From contig JAMXIF010001194.1 in assembly GCA_028583685.1 (NCBI GenBank), forward strand, positions 23,659,471 to 23,723,470: DNA of 64,000 bases, read 5' to 3'. Source of the DNA: Petaurus breviceps papuanus (lineage: Eukaryota > Chordata > Mammalia > Diprotodontia > Petauridae). The notes beneath the pieces were generated by a model. The model did no database searches. It worked only from the letters and a program-made list of their open reading frames with translations, and was not told the origin of the DNA. Below are positions 11,296-23,906 of this stretch, piece by piece (the stretch's first letter is position 1; every line of letters begins with the position of its first letter). Made by a program: the position numbers and the translations under genes.

Positions 11296-11704
11296 CACTC
11301 ACCACCCTACAAAAGTCAGTCTCTCCAAGATCACCTGTGGTGTCCTAATGACTTTTTCTCAGTTGTCCTTATCCTTGGCCTCTCTCCCTAAGACACTTTT
11401 GCCTTTTACTCTATACTTTCTCTGACTCTGTTTCTCTTTCTGTCTGTCTCTTTCTCTCTCCTACCACATTCTGCCTTGTTTCTTATTTAGTGACGTATAT
11501 GTCTTATACTGTCTACTGGATTATAGGCTCCTTGAAGGCAAGAACTATGTAGTGAGATTTTTCTTCTTTTTATCCTCAGCACTCACTGAAAATGGGTCCT
11601 TGAATATAGTATCTGCTTAATTTGGTTAACTTTAATCTATTCTGATCTCAATTGCTTTCCTATCTCTCACTCTGCTATTATTGCTAAGGATAAGTCATAG
11701 ATGC

Positions 11705-11960
11705 ACAAAATCTCAGAGTTGGAAGGGGCTTCAGAAGTTATCTGGTACAACTCATAACTGAACAAGAATCTTTTCTTTGGCATCCCTATAAGGGGTAGGT
11801 CATCCAGACTCTATCTGAAGACCTCTAGTGATGGAGAACTTACTACCTCCCAAGGCAGCCCATTCCATTTATTATTAAACTTTATATTGAGCTGAAATCG
11901 ATTTCTCTGTAACTTAAACTCCATTACTCCTAGTTCAGCTCTCTAGAATTACAGTCTTCC
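11705..11960 (-). mobile_element. L3/CR1 3' end
   Basis: CAGAGTTGGAAGGGGCTTC through CAAGGCAGCCCATTCCATTT is the reverse complement of the L3 3' UTR (AGTGGAATGGGCTGCC motif). Confidence 0.75.
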
Positions 11961-12033
11961 TGACTCTAGGCCCAGCACTTTGTGTACCATGCCACTTAGC
12001 TATCCTATTAATGAAGCATAGAGATCACTTTTA

Positions 12034-12262
12034 GTAAGGTGGCACAGTGGATGGATTCGTCTTCCTTAGTTCAAATCTGGTCTCAGACACTTACTAGGTG
12101 TGTGACCCTGGGCAAGTCACTTCACCCTGTTTGCCTCAGTTTCTTATCTGTAAAATGAGCTGGAGAAGGACATGGTGAACCACTCCAGTATCTGCCAAGA
12201 AAACCCCCAAATGGGGTCATGAAGAGTCAAACATGACTGAAAAATGACCAAACAATAACAAA
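12034..12262 (+). mobile_element. SINE with RTE-like tail
   Basis: Head GTGGCACAGTGGATGGATTC, core ACTAGGTGTGTGACCCTGGG, and tail AAATGGGGTCATGAAGAGTC then AACAATAACAA. A decayed target duplication (ATCACTTTTA / ATCACTTTAA) flanks it. Confidence 0.85.
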
Positions 12263-12299
12263 GAAATCACTTTAATTTTGTTAGCTTCCATGCCACCTT

Positions 12300-13035
12300 A
12301 TGGTTCATATTGATCTTTGTGTGATTAAAAACCTCATAACTTTTTCACAGGAATTGCTGCATAGCTACAAAATCCCATATAGTAGTCTATCAAGGTATAT
12401 GAGTTTTTCGCCTGCTTTAAGGCATGCCAATCTAGAAAGATATTTCCATCTGAAGCAGCGTTAAGAGAAGTATAGCGTGCTGGACTAGAGAGGGAAGAAA
12501 TCCTCTGCCCTGGTGAAACAACATCCAGCATCTCGTGTTCTGTTCTGGTCACCATATTTTAGAAGGGATATTGACAAGCTGAAGAGCAATAGAGGAAGGA
12601 ACCCAGAGTAGTTAAAGGTCTGAAGTTCATTCTATGGGAGAATCAGCTAGAGGAAATAGGATGTGTAGCCCATAAAAGAGAAGACTGGTGGTTGAAGGGG
12701 AAAGGGGACATGACAGCTCTTGTTAAATATTTGAAGTCTATCACATTAAAGAGGGATTAGATTTACCCTTCATGGCCTTGAAGGGGCAGCACTACAATTA
12801 ATGGGTATGTCTTTTGAAGTAGCAAATTTAGACTTTAATGTAAGAAAAATGCCCTTCATCCCAATTAAAAACATCCAGCTATCTAAAAGTGGAATGGACT
12901 ACTCAAGGGCGCAGTGGGTTTCTTCTCTTTGGAGGTCTTCAAACAAATGCTGAATGACTTATTGTCAGATGTGTTGTAGAGATGATTCTCATTCTGGTTT
13001 GGGTCAGATCCTTCCAACTCTGACATTCTGGGAGG
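12300..13035 (+). mobile_element. L3/CR1 LINE 3' part
   Basis: Follows the L3 end in order: TTAAGAGAAGTATAG, a GTGTTCTGTTCTGGTCACCA stretch, AAATATTTGAAGTCTATCAC, AAAAGTGGAATGGACTACTC, GGAGGTCTTCAAACAAATGC and CCTTCCAACTCTGACATTCT. Confidence 0.8.
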
Positions 13036-13478
13036 TCAGAGGATAGACAAGGGGAGGTTGTAAATTTACACAATGGGCATGTTAGGATTAACCCTAATCC
13101 TAATCTCTGAGGCAACAGGGATTGCCAGTAAACTTCTTGCTGTTTTCATGACCATTTTGTGCCCTGGCAGTTAGAGCAACAGAATGGGTTTATATGGAAC
13201 TGAGACTCTACCCACCTTTCAAAAGACCAATTTAGACTTTTTTCATGAATACTGGAGAATTCTTTTCCTAAGTGGTGACAGGTCTACAAAACTTTAATTC
13301 CTGAAGTGTCTCAAGCACCACACTTGATTTTTGGTTAACCTATTCAGAAAATCGACATTTTGTAGACTTTACTAAGCACCCAAGAAAAGCTATACCAATG
13401 GTGTTGACTTTATTCAAATGGTACCATGAAGGACAGTCCTGGGGGATGTACCACTATAAATAGCTGAGATGTCTTCTT

Positions 13479-13636
13479 TTTTTTTCTTTCTTTTTTTTTT
13501 TAAAGCAATTGGGGTTAAGTAACTTGCTCAAAGTTACATGGCCAGTTATTTCTGGGTGTGGTGCTAAGTATCTGAGCCCGGATTCGATCCCCAGGTCATC
13601 CCAACACTGGGGCTGGTGCTCTTACTCGCTGTGCTA
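13479..13636 (-). mobile_element. SINE of a distinct subfamily (pair with 20354)
   Basis: Carries CCAGTTATTTCTGGGTGTGG and CCCGGATTCGATCCCCAGGT, shared with the copy at 20354-20515 but not with the other SINEs. A 15 bp target duplication CTGAGATGTCTTCTT lies at 13464-13478 and 13637-13651. The head is truncated. Confidence 0.9.
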
Positions 13637-13825
13637 CTGAGATGTCTTCTTGATGAAGTGTGAAACCTCTGCTTCAGATCTTTCCCTTTTTGGGTTAGCT
13701 TTTGTCTTCTAATGATACCAGATCCTCAGCAGTTTCTATAAATACGAAGCAATATTTAATTTATTATTCAATAGAGGACAGAACATCACCCATCCTGAAG
13801 GATCCACAACTTGGGAAAATCATTC

Positions 13826-13985
13826 TTTCAACAAACGTTTATTAAGAGCCTACTGTAGTTGGCATGGTATAGCAGGTAGAATATAGAATTTGGAGTAAAC
13901 CTGGGCTCAAATTATTCTTTTGACACTTATTAGCTTTGTAAATCTGGGCAAGTCATTTAACATCTATGTGCTTCAGGAAATTCCC
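13826..13985 (+). mobile_element. MIR and old repeat fragments
   Basis: CAACAAACGTTTATTAAGAG at the left, then a diverged MIR with ACACTTATTAGCTTTGTAAA and GGGCAAGTCATTTAAC. Confidence 0.6.
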
Positions 13986-14415
13986 TAGGACTTATCATAC
14001 AGGTTGCAATCTGTGTTTGGTAGAAGAATTCCTTATACTGAGGAAATCACAGATTCTATTTGCATGTATGGAGCACTGTGCACAGCAGTGCTGGAGAAGA
14101 TGGGGGGAAAAAAGATGACATGCCTTCTGCCTTCTTGGAGCTAACCTCCAATGAGGCTGGGTTCCTGCAGGACATAAAGAAACAGATATCAGAAGCCCTG
14201 GGCTAGATAAAGGTGTGATGGAGGGATAGGGGCCTCCTAATTTGATAATTTGGATATAAGTTCTATGCAACTTTTCAGGACTTCCTAGACCCAACAAGGA
14301 TCAGTTTTAAGCTAAATGTAGATGGAACCTCTAATTTTTTTTCTCCACATAGAGTTGTGGTTTACCCAACAGTCTCCCCTTCATCAGACAGGTAGGTCCA
14401 TGGAGTCCCTTATAG

Positions 14416-15179
14416 GCTGAGGGATGGAATCAAGGATTTATTGGTCCCTGGATACCTGACTCACTTCAGCAGCTTCCTATCAGAAGCTAAACATGCTGAA
14501 GTTTAGTCTATACCATTGAACAGTTCCCCACTCATGCTGAAGCTTTCTTCTTCAGTTCACTATTGACTCCATACCACATCCCGAAAGACAGGTAGAAAAT
14601 TGGTTTACTGACAGTATGACTTAGATAAAGACATCCAACCAAATCATCCTGTCACCATTCCCCAATGGGGCCTTCAGTGTACACAGAGCTAAAATGTCAG
14701 GGGTTGAAGGCCATAACATTTCTGTTCTATTTAAGAGTCTTGTCTTTGCCCACAGGTTGTAACAACATCTATTCATATACTGGGATATCAATGATGACCA
14801 TCATGCTGAAGATGATCTTTAAGAAGATTTTGTCCCCTTAAAATAGTCTTGTAAATAAAGATAAAAGCATCCACCCTCCTACATGTTTTTTCACTAGCCA
14901 AGGAGGTAAGACTGGTTGGGGTATAAATGGAACCAGTACAAACCAAAATCTTCTCCACCAGATAAATAGGCTAATGACTGACTATTTCCAAGACTGCTTC
15001 AAAATGGATACAGAAAATGGGGATAACTTGGGAGATAATGTGATCTCTGAAGATTCCCAGAGCTCTCAACAATGAGTCATGCGCAGATATGTAATGAATT
15101 ATTCATATAGTTTCCTTCTCACTCTCTCCCTCCAGGTAGATGAAAATTTCACATGTATTCTAAATGTTTTCTCATTCTA
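14416..15179 (-). other. CHRNA4: probable CHRNA4 3' UTR
   Basis: This is sequence after the CHRNA4 stop codon with no recognisable repeat, down to the first AATAAA on the minus strand (14437-14442). The end is inferred only from that hexamer. A longer 3' UTR running into the MIR-containing sequence below 14000 is possible. Confidence 0.35.
14437..14442 (-). terminator. candidate polyadenylation signal AATAAA for CHRNA4
   Basis: The hexamer reads TTTATT on the plus strand. It is the first AATAAA met downstream of the stop, about 740 bases away. A second at 13838-13843 lies in an old interspersed repeat. No strong GU-rich element decides between them. Confidence 0.25.
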
Positions 15180-15305
<126 letters not shown>

Positions 15306-16104
15306 CTAGAAGTGAGGACAAAACAGTGAGTTACTAACTAATCCAACATTCAGAGGCATTTCCTGTAAGATTCTGCTTGTTCAGAGAGAAGTTATTTTAG
15401 GACTTAATGAGAGATGGAAGGGATATATAAGAAGCAATAGATATTCTTGACTCATGTTAACTCTAGATAACCACAAACCCATTATTGTAGGAAAATGTGC
15501 AGGCTGGGAGCCAGGGTAGCTTCTGCACATATCACTAAATCCTGGGAACATGCCCAGTACTTGAACAATGAGTGGAGAAATGCTGTGGGTTAGACCTTGA
15601 ATCAAAACCCTTTTGTACATAAATCTTGGTCTAGAGTATTCATTTAAGTTACAAACACCCCCATTGTTACCTAAAAGGGAAAAATTTCTCTCTCTGATGG
15701 GAGAGAACTGTTTTGGAGTGAACTCTTTAATATTTAGGGCATTTCAGAACCAGAGGAACAAAGAAGAGCAGCCATGACTGCTCTCAGTTTCACAATAACT
15801 TTATGTATCCTTAAATAAAGTCTATGCAAGTAACTCAACCATGAATATGGTCAGTTTGTCAGGTGACAGGAATCCTTTGAACCTAGAACTCCTACAAAGA
15901 CACATGTAGGCATATATACATACATACATACAACTAGACACACATTTCTTGAGTTCCACAGCTATGCAATGCACTAATCAATTGCTTAGTTAAGCCTTAT
16001 GTCACCTTGACTGAGGAAGCATCTAAGACATATGTCATCAGCTTCCATCCTTGACTTTCTGTGCAGTTTACAAAAGGGTCTCTCTGAAAAAGTTTGGCAA
16101 TTTT

Positions 16105-16866
16105 TTTTACAGACTATTAGAGTGTAAAGGAGCCTAAAAGAACATCCCACCCAATTCCTTTATCTTTCAGATGAGGAAATCTAGATACAAAAAGGGACTA
16201 CTTGTACGATCTCTGCAAAATCACAGTATCTGTGGGCCTCAGTCACCTCATCTGTAAAATCAGGGATTGAATTAGATGACCTTTAAGGTCTCTTCCAGCT
16301 TCAAATCTTTGATCATGGCAGGTTCAAGTTTGAACAGTTTGTTCCTAGAAGAATTGAGACTGGAAACCAAGTCTCCCAACTCCCAGTTCAATCCCAGTAC
16401 TTTCCACTGCACTATAGGGGACCCCACTCCTTGATTTAAATTCACTGTGATCAGAATAGGCAGAGAGATTTCTGGTTAACAAAGGTATACAAAAGCTGTA
16501 AAGGACTGGGGGTGGGCAGAGAGAGAGATGTGATGAGTTCAAATTCCTCAGTCAATTGCTCCTGTTTGCATCTTGCCCTGAGTAAGGAAACATCTGGGAG
16601 GGAAGGAGGGATTGTGAATTTATTAAATGACTTCTATGTGCCAGGCATTGTGCTAAGTGTTTTATAGATATTATCCCATTTGATCCTCACAACAAACATA
16701 AGAGGTAGGAACCATTATGATTTGCATTTTACAGTTAAGGAAACTGAGGCAGATAGAGGTTAAGTGACTTGTTCAAAGTCACACAGCTAACATCTGAAGC
16801 CATAATTGAATTCAGGTCTTCCTGAGTCTAGACCCAGTGCTCTATCTACTATGCCACCTAATTGTT
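16105..16866 (-). mobile_element. MIR-type copies
   Basis: 16610-16866 is a clear reverse MIR (TATGTGCCAGGCATTGTGCT, CAGTTAAGGAAACTGAGGCA, AAAGTCACACAGCTAACATC). 16105-16310 is a weaker copy next to it. Confidence 0.7.
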
Positions 16867-16903
16867 TCCTAATCTGGGTTCCAAGTGGCCATGATTAATT
16901 CTT

Positions 16904-17076
16904 TTTTTCCTTTTTTTTTTTTTTGGAGGGGCAAAGGCAGGACAATGGGGGTTAAGTGACTTGCCAAAGGTCACACAGCTAGTAAATATGTCAAGTGTCT
17001 GAGGTCGCATTTGAACTCAGATCCTCCTGACTCCAGGGCTGGTGCTCTATTCACTGTACCACCTGGCCACCCCCAA
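16904..17076 (-). mobile_element. Mar1-type SINE with target duplication
   Basis: From poly-T to GTACCACCTGGCCACCCCC. A 15 bp target duplication CCAT(G/A)ATTAATTCTT, with one mismatch, lies at 16889-16903 and 17077-17091. Confidence 0.92.
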
Positions 17077-18984
17077 CCATAATTAATTCTTGAGATGACA
17101 TACAGGTAGAACAGGAGACAATCTGAAGGCATTTCTGGAGAGGGGGAGGGACCATAATGAACCACAGACATGATACTGCTATGAATCCTACTGTATCAAA
17201 AAGTTTTCACTCTGGCCTTCACATCACCATTTAAAGTCCCACAGTCTCTCTGCTCCTAGGCATAGGAGAGACTAGGTTATTGCTCTGCCTGTGACAAGAC
17301 ATGGACAGAGTTTCCTGTCCTTCTAACTCCAAAACTGTTATTTTGGGATTTAATTGTAACAGTTTTCACAGATGGGGAGAAGAAGGGTTAGTAACACTTC
17401 ATGAGATCTTATAGAAAGCTAACAGGATCTTGTTAATCTGTGTCTAAAACCCTGTGTAAAGATGAGAGACTGTATGAATGGGCAACAAATTTGTTGATAT
17501 TCTTCTATAGATTCTAAGGGCATGTGCGTCTATGTCTGTCTGGCTATTCAAAACTATCAGATCTATTAGCTCTGACTTGACCTAAATAGAGTAAATAAGC
17601 TGCTATCAGGAGGAGAAAGGAAACTGAAGTCTCCCAAGCACCTTTTCAAAGTTTACTGTTTTGCTATCTTTTCTTGGTAACTTTCCTCTTTTATCACTAG
17701 CTTCTCTCTTTCAGAGTGCTGACAGTTCAATTGGCTTTAGATGGTCAGGAGTGATTCTCCATATTAAAGCAGAACCTATTTCAGGGGGGCAGCTAATCTA
17801 TAAATGAATAAGTTGTCACCTATCCTACCTGTGTGTTTACAAATCCAGAAATTGAATAGGAGATAAGTCTTAGCTACTTTGAAAATAGTCCACTCCGATG
17901 TTTAATTCCTGCTCCTATAAAAATATTTCATGGCTTACACAGATCCTCTTTAAAATTGATGGAAAAAAGAGAGAGAAGTAAAACCCAACTTCAGTTTGGG
18001 GGCTTTGTAAGTGTTTTGAGGTATCAAACAGTCATTCAATAGGCTTTTCTGGTCCACTTTCTTATGTAATTGCTGGAGTCCCAAAGGTGTTAAACCAAAT
18101 CGAAGCAAATGTGTTTATTTAATCAGGGCCAGAGAAGCAACAAGGTAATTTATTAGTAAAGATACTGTTTATAATCCCTCTATTCTCAGAGAAAGCCAGA
18201 AAAGCCTGGTTCCCCAGGGTATTATTTTTCCAATTTTCTTCTAATTGCCTTTTCCTTTTGTCCTCCCAATGCCCCATTTCTCTCCTAAAGATGAAACACG
18301 GGAGCCGACCAAAGTGTTCCCTCATCTCATCCCTGAATGTTGATCTGTGTGAAGTCTGCTGTACTCCCCAGGGACTTGTAACTCATCAAAGATGAAAAAG
18401 CAGGTCACCTCAGCCCTGTGAAAGGGATCCGGAGATAAAGGGCTGTTTGGATGGCAGTGACACAGTGAGCCAAAGGAGAAAAAAAAATAGTTTTTTTGTG
18501 TGTGATTTTGTGTATGTGTGTGTTTATTTGTTTCCAGTCTCTTTCCAGAGCACTTGTTCTGACAGTACTTTATGTACTGATAAATCCACATTTATCTCTT
18601 GGTTTTCATTAAGATTTTGATTAAACTACTAAAGGAATGTGTTATCCCCCAAGGGGCACATTTTCTCAGATATGTGTTAGACCATGAGATAGGAAATCTT
18701 TCTTCTGTTTTAAGAACTCACAGGGATATCTCTCTCACTGACTGCATAAGGCCTCTTTGGGTTTCCACCCTTGACATTTACTGACAGGAGACATATGCTA
18801 GGAGTCCTTAAGGCAAGCTTTGTTCCTGAGTCTTCCCTCCCCATTATTCTCTACTTCATTATCCTATGGTTAGATCGATCTGATTTTCCTAGGGTTTAGT
18901 TGTTCATTTTCCCACCCTTAAGGGTTTGTTTTAGGATCAATTTCCAGCTAATGGTGGATAAAAGCTCCCAGTATACCTATTATA

Positions 18985-19330
18985 ATTCTTCAGCTTGGCA
19001 TTCAAAACCCTCTTCAAGACTGCACTGCCTCAACCATCTTCCCTCAGTTCTTACTCCTTCCCAATGCACAACCTTTACTCAAATCAAGCTAGTCTCATCT
19101 TCTGGAAATATTTCTTGTTTTCCTCTGTCCCTGCCCTCAGGAATATTGATCTACCCTACCCAAAATGTGCTTCCCATATCCCTTCACCTATTCCAAACCT
19201 ATCCATCCTTTAAGGTCTAGCATAATTCCCACCTAATCCAAGAAACCTTTTTTGTCTGCTCCAGCCCTCATTGATCACTCTACTTTATCAAACTACAAGG
19301 CCCTTATAGTCTGACTTATACAGTCTAACA
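18985..19330 (+). mobile_element. L2-like 3' region fragment
   Basis: A pyrimidine-rich stretch with GGCATTCAAAACCCTCTTCA, in the style of the L2 C-terminal region. The short open frames here reflect that old coding bias. Confidence 0.4.
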
Positions 19331-19559
19331 CATCATTACATTGTCTGCTAGTGTTCCATGTGTGACAAACCCCTTACCAAACTCCCTTTGATCATTCCTA
19401 CAATCCACAGCCTTCTCTCCTATTCAGGTGCTGCTGAATGAAACTGCAGAAAGTCAAGAAACTGAGCTGATAGGGGGTCCACCACCTATCTATGTTTCGA
19501 AATCTTAATTGGATCCTCACTACAGCAAGGCAATCCTTTTATAGTTTCCTAATAACTTT

Positions 19560-21225
19560 TCTCTCCTACTTATAGCTATCTCAAACCTTTTCGTCCCTCC
19601 TGAAGCCTCCCATAGCACTCTCCTCCCATTATCTAATGTGGGGACCTCAATTCATTCTAAAAATACCTGAGGCCATTCAATGAGAGTTCCTTCTATTTCT
19701 TTCATCTCATCACTCATACACTTCCCAAGATCTCTTACTTCACCCCCTTCTCACATGAAAAGGTGAATCTTCTCCTTGCCAAAGTCAAACCCCCTTACAT
19801 GCATCCTTAATCCTTTCCCTTCCCATCTTCTCCAGCAGATCATTCCCCCCATCATTCTTATTTAATCTCCAATCTCTCCCCATCTACTAATTCCTTCCCT
19901 AATGTCAACAAACACTTCCTTGTTTCCCCCATCCTTAAAAAAAAGCTGACCCATTCATCTTCACTCTATCAGCAGTCTGTCTTTGGTGCATCTATTTCTT
20001 TTACTCTCACTTGATTCTAAATCTTTTGCAATCTGACTTCTGACCTTGTGCTTTGACTGAAACTCCTCTCTCCAAAATCACCAATGATCTCTTAATTGCC
20101 AGATAATGGCCTTTTCTCAATCTTTATCCTTCTTGATCATCCTGCAGTCTTTGACACAGTCAGCCACTTTCTTCTCCAAGATATTCTCTCTACTCTGGAA
20201 TTTTGTGACACTGATTCCCCCTAGTTTTTCTCATACCTATCTCTCTACTCTTCTAACCTCCCTGTTATTGTCAAGAGTATTACTATCCTTCTAGGCTTGC
20301 AACCTCATCCTCTATCAAACTCACTCTACGTATTCAATCTGTTGCCAATTCTTTTTTTTTTTTTTTTAAAGCAATCGGGGTTAAGTAACTTGCTCAAGGT
20401 TACTCGGCCAGTTATTTCTGGGTGTGGTGCTGAGTATCTGAGCCCGGATTCGATCTCCAGGTTATTCCAACACTGGAGCTGGTGCTTTTACTCGCTGTGC
20501 TACCTGGCCGCCCCCATCTGTTGCCAATTCTTATCATTTCTACATTCACAGCATCTCTATCTATGCCCGCTTCTCTTTGACACTACCGCAAATCACTATC
20601 TCATGCCTAAACTATTGCAGTAGCCCGCTGACTCATCTCCCTAACACATGTCCAGTTCATCGCACTCAGCTGCCAAAATGCTTCTTCCTCAAGTGAATGT
20701 CTGACCATGTCACCTCTCTATTCAATAGATCCTTGTTACCTCCAGGATTAAATATAAAATCTTTTGTTTGACTTTTAAAGCCTTACACAACCTAGTCCCT
20801 TCTTACCTTCCCAGTTTTAAATACTTTACTCCCCTCTATGTACTCTCTCCTCCAGAGATACTGGCTTACTTATTTACTGTTCCTCAAACGAAACATTCCA
20901 CCTTCTGACTCTATGACTTTTCACTGGCTGGTCTGAAATGCTCTCTCCCTTCATCCCTGATTCTTCACTACCTTTGTTTCCTTCAAGTCTCAGCTCAAAT
21001 CTCAATCTATGGAGGCATCCTTTCTTGTCTTCTGTCCACCTTTCCATCTACACTCCACATATCTTGTGTATACATAATTATTTGCATGTTTTTTTCCCCA
21101 ATAAAAATGTGAACTCTTGGAGGACGAAGGCTATGTTTCTGCCTTTCTATGTATTCCCAGAATGTAGCACAGTGCCTGACTACATTAAGCTGATGCATAA
21201 TAGGTGCTTAATAAATGTTTGATTA
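19560..21225 (+). mobile_element. long L2 LINE copy (reverse transcriptase to 3' end)
   Basis: 20070-20165 gives TNDLLIA and, after frame breaks, a TVSH-type reverse transcriptase segment. 20600-20660 holds ACTATTGCAGTAGCCCGCTG, and 21190-21225 ends in GGTGCTTAATAAATGTTTGA. A SINE interrupts it at 20354-20515. Many stops; old. Confidence 0.8.
20354..20515 (-). mobile_element. SINE nested in L2, 17 bp target duplication
   Basis: Same subfamily as 13479-13636 but with an intact head (CTGTGCTACCTGGCCGCCCC). Perfect duplication ATCTGTTGCCAATTCTT at 20337-20353 and 20516-20532. Confidence 0.95.
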
Positions 21226-21507
21226 TTTCCTGCTGCTGCTTAGAATGCCTTCTCCTTCATCTCCAGTTCCATTCACCACTTCTAGCTGTCAAGGGATAGG
21301 GTCTGATTTCACCGGTATGTGGAATTCCTGGTTGAAGGAACTCCTGATACCAATATAGGTCAGCAGTTGTTCAGCAACTTAGATTCTTAGAGCATCACCT
21401 AGTATTCTGAGAAGATAAGTGACTTGCCTAGGGTCAAACAACCAGCATGTGTCAGAGGCAGGATTGGAACCCATGGCTCCTTGGCTTCAAGGCCATTTCT
21501 CTAGCCA

Positions 21508-21728
21508 CTACACTAGTTGTGGCCAACTCAAATTAAAATGCTTAACCACACATAAGGATCCTCATGGGTTGTATATTTTGTTTTTAAATGTAATATCATC
21601 TGTTTTATTGTATTATTTTTTATTTTGCTAAATATTTCCCAGTTATATTTTAATTGGGTTTGGGGTGCACTCAGGAATGTTGGGGGACAAATGCAGCCCA
21701 TCGATGGAGTATTTGACACCTCTGCACT
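21508..21728 (+). mobile_element. hAT-like MITE, family A
   Basis: Inner motif ATTTCCCAGTTATATTTTAA and right end GTATTTGACACCTCTGCA. The left end (TAGTTGTGGCCAACTCAAAT) is the decayed inverted partner. Two more copies are at 26577 and 27022. Confidence 0.6.
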
Positions 21729-22442
21729 ACACCATGCTGTTTCTTACCAGCTTTGTAGACTATTGCCAACAACTTCTGTGTGGACTTAATCAGGAAGGAA
21801 TACCTTCCAGGAACTCTTCCTCATTCCCCCATCTGCAACCACATAGGGTTACTTCAAGGATTTTCGTAAGAAGACAAGTACCTTGCCTCAAGAGGGCAAT
21901 TTCATATATTATGCTGCAGATCACCCAGGATCATCTGTATACCCAGTGACATGCTTAAGGCTGACTCTATAAATGTCCTAACTTGGTTTGTTCCATCAAG
22001 GTCCTTGGAATCCAAGGTTAAAAACAGTGGGAGGAACCGACTTCCCCTGGTTTCCCCATCATCAGCTGTATCCTACTCTTGAGAACAGCTCATGAAACAA
22101 TCCTCATAGATCAAATTCTATGTTTGTCCTTACTCCAAGGGCAGGCCTGAGTGGAAAAAGTGCTGGACCTAGTCAGAAGACCAGAATATCAATATTGGCT
22201 CAGCCTCAGCAGTGACATGAACTTGGGAAAATTCTCGACCTGTAAGAATCCCAGTTTCTCCATTTGTAAAATAGGAGTGAAAATACTACTCATGTTGTCT
22301 AACTCACAGAGTGGTTGTAACAAAAGGGCTGTACCTTAAATGATGCTTTCCTCCCCTATGCCATTTTTATCATTATCATCCTTCACCACTCTCAAAATTC
22401 AGACAGCTCCAGTCACTTTGGCTCTCTCTACATTGCAATATA

Positions 22443-23175
22443 TTAACCAATCAACATTTATTAAGTGCCTACTATGTGCTGGGGATACAGAAAGAGGCAA
22501 AATCAGTCCCTGCCCCCAAGGAGTTTACAATCTAATAGGGGAGGCAACATGCAATATATACAAATATATATAAAGTAGGCTAAGCAGCACAGTCGATAGA
22601 GTGCTGAGTCTGGAGTCTGGAAGACTCTTCTCCCTGAGTTCAAATCTGCACTCAGGCACTTACTAGTTGAGTGACCCTGGGTCAGTCAATTCACCCTGTC
22701 TGCCTCAATGTCTTCATCTATAAAATGAACTGGAGAAGGAAATGGCAAACCACTCTAGTATCTTTGCCAGGAAAATTCCAAGTGGGATTAATAAGAGTCA
22801 GACACAACTGAAAACCACTGAGCGACAAGAAGCTATGCAAGATAAACAGGAGGGTCAGCTTCCACTCCCTTCCCTAAGTCCTTCCTAGATTCCTTCCACT
22901 CTGTGACCTTCATCAACATAGCACAAGACTTTGATCTTGAGACAGTTGGGTGGTACAGTGGTTAGAATCAAGAACTCCTGATTCTCACCAGACCTCAGAA
23001 CTAACTCTATAACCTTGGGCAGACCACACCTTTGTCTGCTTCAGTTACTTCTACTGTAAAACGGAGTTCAGAACAGCACCTACTTCCCAGTGTTTTTGTG
23101 AGGTTCAAATGAGATAATATTTACAAAGTATTGAGCATGATGCCTAGCACATAATAGGTCCTTTATAAATGCTTT
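22443..23175 (+). mobile_element. old repeat, RTE-tailed SINE and MIR in a row
   Basis: 22443-22570 is the ancient ATTTATTAAGTGCCTACTATG...CCAAGGAGTTTACAATCTAA repeat. 22575-22838 is an RTE-tailed SINE (AAATGGCAAACCACTCTAGT, AGAGTCAGACACAACTGAAA). 22945-23175 is a MIR (GGGTGGTACAGTGGTTAGAA). Confidence 0.75.
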
Positions 23176-23906
23176 CCTTTTTTACTTCCTTTGATCTGGA
23201 AAAGGTGATTCTTCCTAGGGATTTGCAAGCCCAGATTGAATAATTGAGCGACAATTTTCCTTTTCTTCTTTCCCAATGTTGCACAGGTACCATGTGATAG
23301 ACCCAGGGTCATCTCCATTCTTTGGCCTTCAGTCATCCCCTTTTCACACTCTGAATATTGTTCTGGGATGGATATCATCCATAAACATGAAGAGAAGTTA
23401 TATGCAATTGGTTCTAAGTTGTATGGGGGTGGGTTAGCTGCCACACAAATTAAATCCTGACTTGGCTTTCCTCTGACCCCCCCCACCTCCAAGTGCAGAA
23501 GTCCTATCCTAAAGAGTCCTGATCTTCAGGACCACCCTCCCTCCCTGCAGGGGCTACTTTCAGGACCACCCCACCCCTTCCCCCCAACCATGGGAACTGA
23601 AGAAAATCAGGCTTATTTAAAATTAACTGGGCGTGGGGAGGAATGGGGGGCGGAAATGAAATCTGCAGCACACAAACACACTAATCACTCAATACACTTC
23701 AAAAGTTTGTGTACATGACTTGGGTACCAGCCACTGTTTTTTTGCCTCATCCATGCTACCCTTCCCTGTCATTAGAGAGGACAATAAAAAGCAGACAACA
23801 TATCATATTTATCTAGGAACCTGCCCCAGAGTACCCTGTGATTTCTGACAGCTGCTATGGGTTGGACTTAATAAACCCTTGTTGAGTGACTGACTGAGTG
23901 ACTTAC
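23176..23906. other. intron next to exon 5 donor, no element recognised
   Basis: Includes a pyrimidine tract at 23515-23590. The intron donor region GTAAGTCACTCAGTCAGTCA carries a short TCAG/TGAC repeat. Confidence 0.5.

Larger units (their letters stand above)
15306..23906 (-). other. CHRNA4: CHRNA4 intron 5 (8.6 kb)
   Basis: A phase 0 intron with donor GTAAGT after exon 5 and acceptor CTTCTAG before exon 6. It holds MIR, SINE, L2 and one hAT-type MITE. I recognise nothing in 15310-16100 or 17095-18980 except a short GT-rich run near 18500. Confidence 0.93.

Noticed and set aside
13600-13640. tRNA-like B-box motif near the SINEs
   Set aside because: It belongs to the SINE internal promoter. 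No cloverleaf can be drawn, so it is not a tRNA gene.
1-14400. Search for the neighbour COL20A1, expected tail-to-tail with CHRNA4 from the human map
   Set aside because: No Gly-X-Y exon or other collagen domain was seen; the gene, if present, is further left.
18900-21222. A series of 60-108 codon plus-strand frames
   Set aside because: They sit in L2 remnants whose pyrimidine-rich sequence lacks stop codons by composition; none is a host gene.
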